A DNA stretch of 64,000 bases, from contig CAJNDS010002259.1 of NCBI GenBank assembly GCA_905221605.1, positions 372,001 to 436,000 of the forward strand, in the 5' to 3' direction. The stretch comes from Symbiodinium natans. Taxonomy: Eukaryota > Sar > Dinophyceae > Suessiales > Symbiodiniaceae. A model generated the notes under the pieces. It saw only the letters and a program-made list of their open reading frames with translations. It ran no database searches and was not told the DNA's origin. Shown in pieces: positions 32,380 to 42,378 of this stretch. The translations under genes were made by a program, and so were the position numbers. Position 1 is the first letter of the stretch, and every line of letters starts with the position of its first letter.

Positions 32380-32486
32380 AGACCCTTGGGGCATCTCATA
32401 TTTTCCCTGGTTGGGTTTAAAGAGAGGATCATATTCAGGAAGATGTTTCAGAGGGTTTTTCAGCGCCATCCTAGGCGCTCTTACAG
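32380..32486. mobile_element. MITE family J copy 1, upstream of the ankyrin gene
   Basis: GACCCTTGGGGCATCTC... GATCATATTCAGGAAGATG... CAGAGGGTTTTTCAGCGCCATCC...GCTCTTACAG. It ends in TCTTACAG, 33 bp before the ATG. That AG could be the spliced-leader acceptor or the end of a further intron; the sequence between is open in frame with the ATG. Confidence 0.65.
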
Positions 32487-32518
32487 CCAAAAAACGAAGC
32501 TCCCGTTTCGAGAACGCC

Positions 32519-33860
32519 ATGCTCCGCGTTTGGAAGGTGTCTGGGGAAGAGGTGGTGGCCATGTCCCGGGAGGAGCCCTAACCCCGAAGCCCTAAGCCCT
32601 AAACCCTAAACCCTAAACCCTAAACCCCAAACCAAAACCCTAAACCCTAAACAAAAAAGGCCATGTCCTGCGAGGAGCTCATCAGGAACGGAGGCCTGGT
32701 GAGACACCTCAAGTCCTTCTTGCGCGCGAAGTGTGGAATCCCGGAGTGCCTCCAAGACCTTCTGCACCTTGGTAGTCCAGTGGTACCCTTTACCCGTTTA
32801 GGGTTTAGGGTTTAGGGTTTAGGGTTTAGGGTTTAGGGTTTAGGGTTTAGGGTTTAGGGTTTAGGGTTTAGGGTTTAGGGTTTAGGGTTTAGGGCTTCGG
32901 GTTTAGGGTTTAGGGTTCAGGGTTCAGGGTTCAGGGTTTAGGGTTTTTGGGTGGGTTTCTGGGTGCCCGTGTATAAAGTAACCAAACCCAAAAAGGGTGC
33001 TCTTATTGTGATGTGGCTACTGGGCTACCAAGGCACAATGGCCGACCGCTTGGTCACGATGCAGAGCTGTCTACCCCAATGGACTTGCAGCTGGTTATGA
33101 CGCCCCCTCTAAGGCCCACAGCTGGCCTATATGAGCTGCTGCATGCAAGCGAGACAGGTGGGCATTTCCCCAAAGAGGGGGTACCCCTTTTCTACCCCAA
33201 ATAGAATAGAATCCCCTTACAGGGAACCCCAAAAACGGTACCCCCATTTTCGGAAACCTCCAGGTCAGTCAGCAGCTGTAGGCTTGATGGTGCAAGCTGG
33301 GGTCAACCCAGACTCCACGGACCTTTGGGGCGACACTGCTCTCACCAAAGCAGCCAGCAACAACCATGCCGAATCCGTGCGCTTTCTCTTAGAAGCTTTG
33401 TCATCGTTGGGTATCATTTTACATGTTTAAGGGTACTTAAACCCAATAAGGAACATAAGTTTAAGTTTTTAATATTATCCCAACCATGAGAACTAGGAAG
33501 CTGGGGCACGGACAGCCTTGACACGCTTGCTCTTAACGGCCGGCAATGAGACTATTTCCTCTTGGGAATTACTTCTATTTTGTTTATATGATTTGTTTAT
33601 ATGAAACCCAAGAGGATATTAAACATATTATTCTTATTAAGGTTCTAAGGGGAGTATAGGAGACGAACAGAATGGACCCGGAGGGCAACACGCCTCTCAT
33701 GTTAGCATCGCACATGGGACACCAAGAGGTGGCTGAGTTGCTGTTACAGGCCGGCGCTGACAGGCGCATGAAGAACCGCTTCGGCAACACGGCTCTCGTG
33801 CTGGCTTCTGACGGAGGCCACGCTGAGTTGGTGCGCTTGCTGTCGGAGCCCGATGCCTGA
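32519..33860 (+). CDS. Ubiquitin-like plus ankyrin-repeat protein, complete six-exon model (215 aa)
   Basis: Exons 32519-32557, 32660-32763, 33033-33157, 33264-33391, 33497-33547, 33660-33860; 648 nt, stop TGA 33858-33860. Residues 1-13 (MLRVWKVSGEEVV) and 14-73 look like a ubiquitin-like domain: an LKSFLRAKCGIP helix, LLHNGRPL near 47-54, and STPMDLQLVM near 61-70. Ankyrin repeats follow: DLWGDTALTKAA... VRFLLEAGA (109-136), MDPEGNTPLMLASHMGH...LLLQAGAD (154-183), and RFGNTALVLASDGGHAELVRLL (189-210). Such short UBL-ANK proteins are frequent in dinoflagellates (my knowledge). Role: protein-protein interaction, otherwise unknown, likely cytosolic (no signal or membrane segment). Donors are GC, GC, GT, GA, GA; each exon 2-6 starts AG|G. 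Every intron is flanked by a direct duplication and removal restores the frame. Start chosen because MLRVWKVSGEE is the usual opening of the family. Confidence 0.8.
32558..32659 (+). other. Ankyrin intron 1: telomere-repeat intron with 20-bp duplication
   Basis: 102 bp. GGCCATGTCC.G.GAGGAGC occurs at 32557-32576 and 32659-32678 (18 of 20 identical). Between them lie about seven CCCTAAA units and ACAAAAAAG. Donor GCCATG lies in the left duplicate; acceptor AAAAAAG precedes the right one. Confidence 0.75.
32764..33032 (+). mobile_element. Ankyrin intron 2: MITE family B with nested ITS
   Basis: Target duplication GCAC (32764-32767, 33033-33036). Terminal inverted repeat CTTGGTAGTCCAG (32768-32780) / CTGGGCTACCAAG (33020-33032). 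The GC donor is the duplicated GC; the AG acceptor is the last two bases of the element. A ~150-bp TTTAGGG tract (32796-32947) is nested inside. Confidence 0.8.
32796..32947 (+). repeat. ITS, TTTAGGG orientation, ~20 units, nested in MITE B
   Basis: About 12 pure units, then TTCGGG and TTCAGGG variants. Confidence 0.95.
33158..33263 (+). mobile_element. Ankyrin intron 3: MITE family A
   Basis: 106 bp, GT...AG. Target duplication CAGGT (33155-33159, 33261-33265). Inside are GGGGGTACC and GGTACCCCC arms and the family end TTCGGAAACCTC. Confidence 0.75.
33392..33496 (+). mobile_element. Ankyrin intron 4: inverted-repeat insertion, GA donor
   Basis: 105 bp. Duplication GAAGCT (33392-33397, 33497-33502). 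Ends GAAGCT...ACTAG. Inner inverted pair TTGGGTATCAT / ATATTATCCCAA and AAGGGTACTTAAACCC. Confidence 0.65.
33548..33659 (+). mobile_element. Ankyrin intron 5: hairpin insertion, GA donor
   Basis: 112 bp. Duplication GAGAC (33548-33552, 33660-33664). Contains CCTCTTGGG / CCCAAGAGG hairpin arms and a GTTTATATGA tandem pair; ends GAGTATAG. Confidence 0.65.
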
Positions 33861-34093
33861 CGAGCTAGGACGTTGAAGTCTTTTGTGGTTCTCTTTATTG
33901 GGCTGAAGAGGGTTTGTTTTGGGGTTTTTCAGAGTGTTGCAAGGGCCAACCTAGCTGATGCGCTGGGAGGACAAAGGGCGCGCCTGAAGACTCTTGAGCC
34001 CCAGCTTTGTCTTGTGGACATCTGTCATCCGTCAGGCAGCAGACTATGGTTCCTAGGGTTCAGGCTTTCGACATACTTTGTGTAAACAACATA

Positions 34094-34188
34094 GGGATTT
34101 CCGCAAGTAGGGGTACCTTATTGGGGTCCTTATGATGAGGGGAATCCTACTATTTGGGGGGCTATGTTAGGGTTCCCTTTTTTTCGCT
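34094..34188. mobile_element. MITE family A copy downstream of the ankyrin gene
   Basis: GGGATTTCCGCAAGTAGGGGT ACC ... GGGGTCCTTATGATGAGGGGA ... CTATTTGGGGGG. Confidence 0.65.
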
Positions 34189-34311
34189 CACTTTGTTTTC
34201 GTCATGACGCGATTGCGGAACCATCAAGAGAACCCAGAGAGATCTCCCATTCCCATGCTCGTCTACTGACAATGTGACCCACCCCTCCACCCGAAACCCC
34301 AAAACTGGCAA

Positions 34312-34412
34312 TAGAGGGCTCGGAATAATTACTAATAGTATCCCCTTATGGTCCCTTGACAATTATACCAAAAGAAGCCGCCAAAACCCTATTCTAATTA
34401 TTAAGGCCTCTA
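34312..34412. mobile_element. MITE family H copy 2
   Basis: TAGAGGGCTCGGAATAATTA ... CCAAAACCCTATTCTAATTA TTAAGGCCTCTA. Confidence 0.75.
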
Positions 34413-34479
34413 CATTACAGCATGGCACCTTGTGCCCGGTATGGGTGTAGACCAGGGCCTTACAGCTAAGAATTAGGGC

Positions 34480-36530
34480 TGTTTAGGGTGTAGGGTTTAG
34501 GGATGTGTAGGGTTTAGGGTTTAGGGTTCAGGGTTCAGGGTTCATGGTTTAGGGTCCAATTAGGGTTCAGGGTGTAGGGTTTGGAGTGCCTGCGATGGTC
34601 CGTTGAAACAACCCTGACGCCAGCACCCCGATACCCACGCTGAGACTATTCCCCGACCTCAATGCCCTGTTTGGGTAGTCTGGGTGGTTGAGGCGGGGGG
34701 GGTTTGGGGGGTTAGCATAAGAACCCTAAACCCACTAAACCCCCTAAAAGCTCTAAACCCCCTCAACCCCCTCAACCCCCTCAACCCCCTAAAACCCCCT
34801 AAAACCCCCTAAAACCCCCTAAACCCCCTAAACCCAAACCCTCAACCCTAAGTGCAGAGCATAAGGCCAGCCGTGGGGATCGGCGGTAGCCGCTTCCGCT
34901 CTGCCTCGGAGGCTCGGATGGTAGGGTTTAGGGTTTAGGACTTAGGATTTAGGGTTTAGGCTTTTAGGGTTTCTAGCACTTTCAGGTTTATGAGAGCTTA
35001 GGGCTTAAGCCAATGAGGGTGATCTGGATTACGAGATGTTCTTCAGAGCTCAGGCCACCAACAAAGCACCAGAAGACCCTAAGCCCGAGAAAAAAGTAAA
35101 CCTAGAACCCTGTAAGCTCTGAAGCCCTGGACCCGGAACTCTACAAACCTAGTTTCTTGATTGAGCCAAGGCCTGCAAACCTTCTAAGCCACAAAGCCCT
35201 GAAGACCCGAAACCCTGATATGATGAATGCGTTGAAAAGAGAAAAAGGCTTAGCAACCGCCGGAGACATACCTAAACCCTCCAAGCCTGCAAACCCTAAG
35301 CCCTGCAAAACTTATCCATAAACCCAGAACTCCTCACCATCTATACCCTCAACTCCCAAGATTGGGATGCAAGGGCTCTGAAACCCTAAGCCCCAAACCC
35401 CATGAAAAAATAAAAATATAAATAAAAACAACGAACAACAAAAACCAAAACAGCCCTAAAGCCTTAAAACCCGGAAACCTTAAAGCACCTAAACCCCCAA
35501 AACCCTAAAAACACTAAAGCCCTGAAACCGCAAAAGCCCCAAAACCTGAAACGATAGAACCCTAAAACCCAAGAACCCTTTAACCCCAAAAAACCCAAAA
35601 CTCATAAACCCTAACCTCAAAACCCTAAAACCCTAAAGCCGTAAAACCCTAAAACACGCAAAACACCATAACACCCTAAAATGTTGAAAACCTAAGAACC
35701 TTAAACCCCCTAAAACCCAAAACTCGAAAAAGCCATAAAACACCCCACAACCCTAAACATTTGAAACCCTAAAACCCTAAACCCCCTAAAACCTCAAAGC
35801 TCTAAAACACCCTAAAGCCCGAAAACCCCCAAATCCCTGGAACCCGAAAACCCTGAGACCCGAAAACCCTAAAACTCTAAAACGCCCTAAAACACCCAAA
35901 CACCCTAAAACCCCAAGACCCCCGAAAACCCCAAAGTTCGAAAAAAATTGAAGCCTTCCCCTAAAACCCCAAAACGCTAAACAACCTTAAAGCAAACCCT
36001 GAAGCCCTAAACTCCCAAACACCTCAAAGTCCGATCCTGTCAGGGCCTGCCACTGCCGGCGTCACCAGGGCCAAGGCTGCACCGAAAAAGGGGATTTAGC
36101 GTTTAGGGTTTGGCGGTTTGGGGTTTGGGGTTTAACGGTGTTTAGGGCTTCTCAGGTTTAGGGGTTTAGGTTTGCGGGTTTTGGAGGTTTTGGGCTTCGG
36201 ATAACTCAGGTCTTCGGGTTTCACGCATATGGGGGGTTTAGAGGCTTAGGGCTTCGGATACTTTAGGTCTTAGGTTGTTCTCACGAAATCACGTAGGGGT
36301 TGTGCCGAATCTGCGGGTTTTAATATTTTTTATACTGTTCTTAAGGGAGGGGAACCCTAAACCATGAACCCTAAACCCTGATATAATTATCAGACGGTTT
36401 AAGGGCCATCCGAGCCACCAAACTCGGCCTCGCAGTCGCAGCAACTCTCCCTTGCGTGGATGTTTTAAGGTTAGGCTCCCTAGACGGGTGCGGATATGCG
36501 GGCTTACTTAAGTATAGCACGGTTAGTGTT
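34480..36530. repeat. Degenerate telomere-like region
   Basis: ITS fragments at 34481-34570, a CCCCCTAAA/CCCCCTCAA tract at 34732-34845, and a 600-bp zone (35390-36010) where nearly every 7-15 bp is a mutated AAACCCTAAA. Short unique islands at 34860-34920, 36040-36080 and 36410-36470 are coding-like in more than one frame but unassigned. Confidence 0.7.
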
Positions 36531-36789
36531 TACCCTCAACCCTAAACCCAAAATCCTAAATCCTAAATCCTAAACCCTAAACCCTAAACCCTAAACCCTA
36601 AACCCCCGCTTGACCTAATTCACTAGCAAGATGCCTCGGAATTGTGGGGAAGTTGGCACCCCTGTTTTTAGGAGAACAAGACAGTCAGAAGGAAACAGGG
36701 CAGCCGTGCCCAGGCTTCGTTTAGGTCAACAGAAAGGGGGAAGAGGGGACCCTAAACCCCTCATCCCTAACAAGCCCTGACTTGCTCAG

Positions 36790-37077
36790 GGTGGAGCCTC
36801 CATCAGCGCGAGAGCGCTTGCCGCCCTGCGGGCACGATTCTGGCAGCTTCTCCAGGGTCTTGGAGGTCTAGAATTATGGGGTCAGGCTTCGGGGAGGGGC
36901 TAGGGTCTAGGGCCTAGGGTCTAGGGTCTGGGGTTTAGGGTTTAGGGTTTAGGGTTTAGGGTTTAGGGTTTAGGGTTTAGGGTTTAGGGTTTAGGGCTTG
37001 TTGTGAAGGAGGCAGAAGCGCAGACTCGCTTCGAAAGCTTCGTGACATGCACAGAGCACCGTGGCCCGATAGTGGAG
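36790..37077 (+). CDS. Two candidate exons of an unknown protein
   Basis: Exon 36790-about 36855 follows a GCTCAG acceptor and reads GGASISARALAALRARFWQL. Exon 37009-37077 follows TGAAG and is open in two frames, one reading EAEAQTRFESFVTCTEHRG and the other GRSADSLRKLRDMHRAPW. Between them lies a ~70-bp TTTAGGG array. No family recognised; junction phase undecided. Confidence 0.3.
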
Positions 37078-37145
37078 GGTTTAGGGTTTAGGGTTTAGGG
37101 TTTAGGGTTTAGGGTTTTGGGTTTTGGGTTTAGGGTTTAGGGTTC
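36920..37145 (+). repeat. Two ITS tracts, TTTAGGG orientation
   Basis: 36927-36998 (~10 units) and 37075-37145 (~9 units) on either side of the 37009 exon candidate. Confidence 0.95.
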
Positions 37146-37865
37146 ATCTAACAATTTCATCTCACCCGACACCGTCAAGTCAAGAGCCCACTCTAAACCT
37201 ACTGGTTATTATTCGGGAATCGGGGGAGTTTGGTACCTGATATCCCCCTCGAGATATCCCCTTTCAGTCCTTTTAGAGGATACCGAACTCCCCCATTGCC
37301 TTTCAAGAACCAGGGGGTACACCCTAAACCCTGTAGGGTTGGGATCCCTTGAAAGCTCAGTCAAAAGGGAAAAAGGGTTTAAGGTTTAAAGTTTAGGGTT
37401 TAGGGTGCCCAGGGAAACCGGTGGTTCTTTGGGGAATAACCTTCATGGGTTTAGGGTTCAAACTGAGTTTTTTCGGATTCGGGCTCCACGTTTGCAGCTT
37501 AGGGTTGAAGGTTCAGGGTTCAGGGCCGCGGTTCTATAGTCAGAAAAATCTACAGCCAAGATGCGCGTCTCCAGTCTGCAAGCTGTGCGTCTTCGGTTTA
37601 GGGTGGACCTCGTTGATGGAGTCAGCTTTTTTTTGAAAGGTGTTGCTGGGACCTTTTTTTGAAAGGTGCGGCGCTCCAACTCAAAACCTTTAGCCCAAAA
37701 CTCTGGGTTTTGGGGTGTAGGGTTTAGGTTCTAGGGCCCTAAGTTCTACACCAGCCGTACCCAAAGCCACATGCACCGCCAGGCCTGATCGTGGTCGCTT
37801 TAAGTCAGGCCAGGTGACCTTAGTAGCACTGCGGGGGCTTTCTGGGTTTCGGGGTTTTGGCGTGC

Positions 37866-37950
37866 TGGCCCAGAGGTACCCTGGGTTCCCTTATAAAGTA
37901 ACCAACCACAAAGGGGGTACAACTGTTTTGATATGGTTGCTGAGCTATGA
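37866..37950. mobile_element. MITE family B copy 3
   Basis: GGCCCAGAGGTACCCTGGGTT..., TATAAAGTAACCAACCACAA, TATGGTTGCTGAGCTA. Confidence 0.7.
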
Positions 37951-38202
37951 AGAGCTATGAAATTGGGGTATATGGACTAGGGTTTGGGGGGCCTAGAGTG
38001 TTTCTGGGGCTTTGGGAACAATGAGGTGGGTTTCAGATTTCGGCTTAGGCTTTCGGGGCTATACTCAAAGAAAGTACTGGCCAGCAAAGGCAAGTGAGAG
38101 CAAGCACAACCCCTAAACCCTATAACCTGAAAGTTACACCCCAAGCCCTAAACCCTAAACCTTAAACCTAGGGAGCTTCCTTCCGCTTCCAGACACTGAC
38201 TG

Positions 38203-38308
38203 CTTGGAGGTTCATGGGTAGTTAGAAGTGGTGTAATAAGTCACGTAACTAGAACTGGTTATTACCGAATTTAGGGTACTTATAACCCTACTTATACCTG
38301 GCCATGAA
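38203..38308. mobile_element. MITE family D copy
   Basis: CTTGGAGGTTCATGGGTAGTT ... AACCCTACTTATACCTGGCC ATGAACC. Confidence 0.75.
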
Positions 38309-38476
38309 CCTAGTGGGGCACAGGTAAGTTTGGGTTCTTGGAGCTCGAGAGCTTACCTGCGGAAAGAAAGTCGAACTCATAGTAAGGCCCCTTGCAGTTA
38401 CCCTGTCGAATTTCCTGTTCAGACAGCCTTAGGCATATTCAGTTATGGTTCTCGTAAAGGTTGGGAAAATGTTCGA

Positions 38477-38502
38477 CCCCCCCCCCAAAAAAAAAAAAAA
38501 AA
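38477..38502. repeat. C10A16 composite homopolymer
   Basis: Reverse complement is T16G10, the same polarity as the other T-run/G-run junctions in this window. Confidence 0.9.
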
Positions 38503-39768
38503 CAAAAACCCACAGTTCACCGGGTCCCCAAAACCTCCCCTTAAGTCACGGTAAACCCTAAACCCTAAGACCCTAAACCCTAAACCCTACAGTCCACATT
38601 TTTACTAATTCCTAAGCCCTAACCCTTGGCCTCCAAAACGAGACTCGCAGGTGGCACACCGCCGGCGGCGTCCGGCAGCATCTCCAGCGGCGAGTTTGGG
38701 GATGCCCAGGCTTGGCCTTTGGCGTTGAGGGTTTAGGGTTTAGGGTTGAGGGTTTAAGGCTACTTGGAGGTTCATGGGTAGTACTAAGTAGGGTGAAAGC
38801 TATAGCCATTTAGGGTTTGCGGATCGCGGGGTTTAGGAGCCAAATGCCCGTTAGTGTCTCAGGGAAGTTTCATGGTCCCCTAGTATTGTCTCATACTTCT
38901 TCAAAAAGTTCTGAAGTATGGGCCCTTCCCTAAACCCTGAACAAGCGTCAGGAGCAGTCACTCGGCGAAGCCACGTAGCCACCACCTCAAACCCCAGTGG
39001 CGGTGGAGAGCTCTATTGCAGTGTATTCCTGCTGGTCTAGGGTACCCAAGAGTCCAACAGGGCCCTAAACCCCAAACCCTGAACCCTAAACCCTAAACCC
39101 CAAACCCTAAACCCTAAACAGCAAATCACCTGTCCCTTCGGAGTGCTCTGACCGAAGTTTACCCTGCTTACCCAAACCTCGCAACCCAAACCCTAAACCC
39201 CACATTTTACTAAACCCTAATCCCTGAAATGCACATTTTACTTAACGCTAAACCCTGAACCCTGAGCCCTAAACCCTAAGCCCCACATTTTAATAACCCC
39301 CAAACACCAAACCACACATTTTTTGCTGAAGCCTGAGCCCGAAACCCTAAACCCCAACCCAAACCCCAGATTTTCAAAAACCCTGAACCTGGGGAAACCC
39401 CCTAGACCCTAGAACCTAGACCCTAAACCCTAAACCTTAAACCCCCATGTTAACGGACCATGGAACTACTTCAAGATTGTGCCTCTGTTGAGGCGCCCCG
39501 CGGCGTGCCCCCGCGGCCGCCTCTTGGGACAGCAAGTGGCTAATCCTCCCACCCCTTCGGAGTCCAAGTAACCCTAAACCCTAAACCCTGAACCCTAAAC
39601 CCTGAACCCTGAAGCCTGAACCCTGAACCCTGAGAAGCCCTAAAACCCTCAACCCAAAACGTTAGGATTGCTGCGGCCTGTTGCGGGCCCTCATCCCCTA
39701 TATGGCCCCCAGGGTTTGCTCAATGTCGCGTGCCAAGAGACCTTGAGCCCCTAAGCCCTGAACACCAA

Positions 39769-39897
39769 ACCCTAAACCCTAAACTCTAAACCCTAAACTC
39801 TAAACCCTAAACTCTAAACCCTAAACTCTAAACCCTAAACTCTAAACCCTAAACTCTAAACCCTAAACCCTAAACCCTAAGCCCTAAACCCTCAACC
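39769..39897 (-). repeat. Higher-order ITS: CTCTAAA+CCCTAAA dimers
   Basis: Six to seven tandem 14-bp dimers in which one unit is CTCTAAA and the next CCCTAAA, flanked by plain units. Confidence 0.95.
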
Positions 39898-40462
39898 CCC
39901 CTTTACCCTAAACCCTCTCCTCTCTGCTCTTGGAGGTTGGACGTGGCTGGCCGTGGCTTGGGTCGTCTTCCGCCGAGGCCAAAGGGAGGCGTTCGGTCGC
40001 CATTCAGGGACGAAGGGAGGGTCCGTTGCAGGGGCCATGAGTAAGGGTTTACAATAAGGTTTAGTGTCTAGGGTCTAGGGTCTAGGGTTTAGGGTTTAGG
40101 GTTTAGGGTTTAGGGTTTAGGGTTTAGGGTTTACAATAAGGTTTTTTGTAGGGTTCACTATAGGGCTTATGAGGTTTATGGTAGGGTTCACCATAGGGTT
40201 CACAAGGTTGGTTAGAAGGTCTATTGCAAGGGGTCTTGTAGGGTTGCTAAGATTCATAGGGTATTTTGTGGTTAATAGGGTTCGTGGCGTACCCTGAAGC
40301 CTTAAACCCCTAAGACTCCAAACCCTAAACCCCTAAAGGATGGAACAGATTTGTCGCTGAGGGTTTGGGGTTTAGGGTTCAGGCATCAGTCAGAGCTGAT
40401 GGTCCGTCGTTTGGGAGCTGGACGCATGCCAAACCCTAAACCCTAAACCCTAAACATGGCAA

Positions 40463-40903
40463 GTCTGCATCCAGAAATCCTGGGTCCGCAGGTCCGGATT
40501 CGGCTGTTGAACAGACCCTGGTTCATGGGTAGTTCTAAGTGGGGTGTAAAGTCAAGTAAGAATATTTATAGCTGGTTCTAACCTTATTAAGGGTACTTGT
40601 AACCATACTTGTACATCTACCCTAACTATAGTTGTAGTTTTGGTTACAGTTACAACCTTGTAAAGGGTACTGATAACCCTGCGTATATCTACCCATGAAC
40701 CTTCAAGTAGCCCTAAACCCTAAACCCTAAACCCTAAACCTTGTATAAACCCTAAACCCTAAAACAAATTACTGAGAACCCTATACTTATATCTACCCAT
40801 GAACCTTCAAGTAGACCTTAAACCCTAAAACCCGCCATGCTCGCCAGGCCATCCGCCAGTATCGAGGAGAAGGAGGCACGGGCTTCGGAATCCCTTTACT
40901 GGG
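40463..40903 (+). CDS. Two coding-like islands between ITS and MITE D copies
   Basis: 40456-40516 reads MASLHPEILGPQVRIRLLNR directly after a CCCTAAA tract; 40848-40903 reads ARPSASIEEKEARASESLYW. Unknown family, phases not joined. May belong to the gene at 42.4-44.5 kb. Confidence 0.25.
40520..40712. mobile_element. MITE family D, long or double copy
   Basis: Begins TGGTTCATGGGTAGTTC and ends CTACCCATGAACC; two inner TTGTAA.GGGTACT.GTAACC repeats suggest a copy inside a copy. Confidence 0.7.
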
Positions 40904-42001
40904 TTTAGGGTGTAGGGTTTAGGGTTTAGGGTTGCTGGTCGGGAACTTGAACTAAGTCGTCATAACATGGAAACGTAGAATACTGTCCTTACGGGCGGTC
41001 ACATAATTCAAGTTCCTTAGCTGCAGTCTGGTGTTGAGTTTAGGGTTTAGGGCTAGGCGACTGAAACCCAAAGCCCACACCCACACCTGCAAGGCTTCTG
41101 GGAAGGGGGCAGGGGAGATTGACCTGATGACTTCGAAGGTGTGGGGTCGGGGTTTAGGGTTTTGGGTTGATTTCGATTTTTTCGATTTGTGGTGTAAAGT
41201 CTGCACAACCGGAGTGTATTATAAGGCAGAAGGCCACTATCCCACGATGCCCTCAACCCTGAGTCTACGGTTGAGAGCCAAAAACCCTAGGTCTCAACCC
41301 TGCACCATATTAAACCCTAGAGTACCCCCATCAGATCCCCATAATTAACCTTTTATAACCCCAAAATGGCCCTATAATTACCCGACAAATGACACGATGA
41401 GTCGCTATGATAGCCTGTATACTTACACCTTTTTCTAACCCAAATCGCCCTATAGTTACCCCATAATAACCCCCTGAGTCCCTTATGGTAGCCTCATAAA
41501 AACCAGACATCCAGGCCGGTCGGCCCCCACCGCCGCCCCCAGAACCCTTGGGTGAAGGCCAGTGTCGGCAGCTCTTTGAATGATGGGTTTAGAAGTTCAG
41601 GGTTTTGGGTTTAGGGTTCAGGGTTCAGGGTTCAGGGTTTAGGGTTTAGGGTTTGGGGAAGTTTAGGGTTCAGGTTTCAGGGTATAGATTGAGGTTTGTT
41701 CGTTATCTGCAGGTCTTGCTGCCGAGGTAACCAAGCATAATTTTAAATTCATGTGCAGGTACATGTCCGTTTGTAAGACCATCAAACAGGGTCAAAACCG
41801 GCTGCAGTATGGTTACCCGGCTTATGACCCCTGCACAGCCCTTTTTGGGTTTAGGGTCTAGGGTTTAGGGTTTAGGGTTGTTCGGTTGCCCAGCACCCTC
41901 TCCTTTTCTGCGCATCAAGAATCAGGCATCGGAGACCTGGGTTGTGGTCTGCCTGTGGTAGTTTGGGGCCCCTTGTTCTGGTAGCTGAATCTGATGTGAG
42001 T

Positions 42002-42098
42002 TTTCGCAAAGAAAGGACCCCTATTATAGACCCCCAAGTAGCAGGACCCCCGAAGTAACACCCCGGTAAGGTACCCCGAACTTCGGAAACCCTACTTG
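42002..42098. mobile_element. MITE family A copy
   Basis: TTTTCGCAAAGAAAGGACCCC ... AAGTAGCAGGACCCC ... GGTAAGGTACCCC GAACTTCGGAAACCC; followed by a half copy of family D. Confidence 0.7.
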
Positions 42099-42378
42099 GA
42101 GGTTCGTGGGGTAGCTATAGGATACTGGGTATAACCGCTTTTGTTTGGTAGAAGCATCTTCCACGGCCACCCCTTCGGCCTGATGGGCCTTCTGCAATTC
42201 CTGTGCCTGACGATGAGGACAGAGGGAGCCCAAACTAAGTTCAGCACACGAGGTTGCGAGGGTCTGATGGCGGCGTCAGGCGGAAATAGGACTCGTCAGT
42301 CCTGACAGCGTCTCCCAGTCCATCTCCCTAAACCCTAAACCCTAAACCCTAAACCCTAAACCCTCGGTGGAGAAGAAG

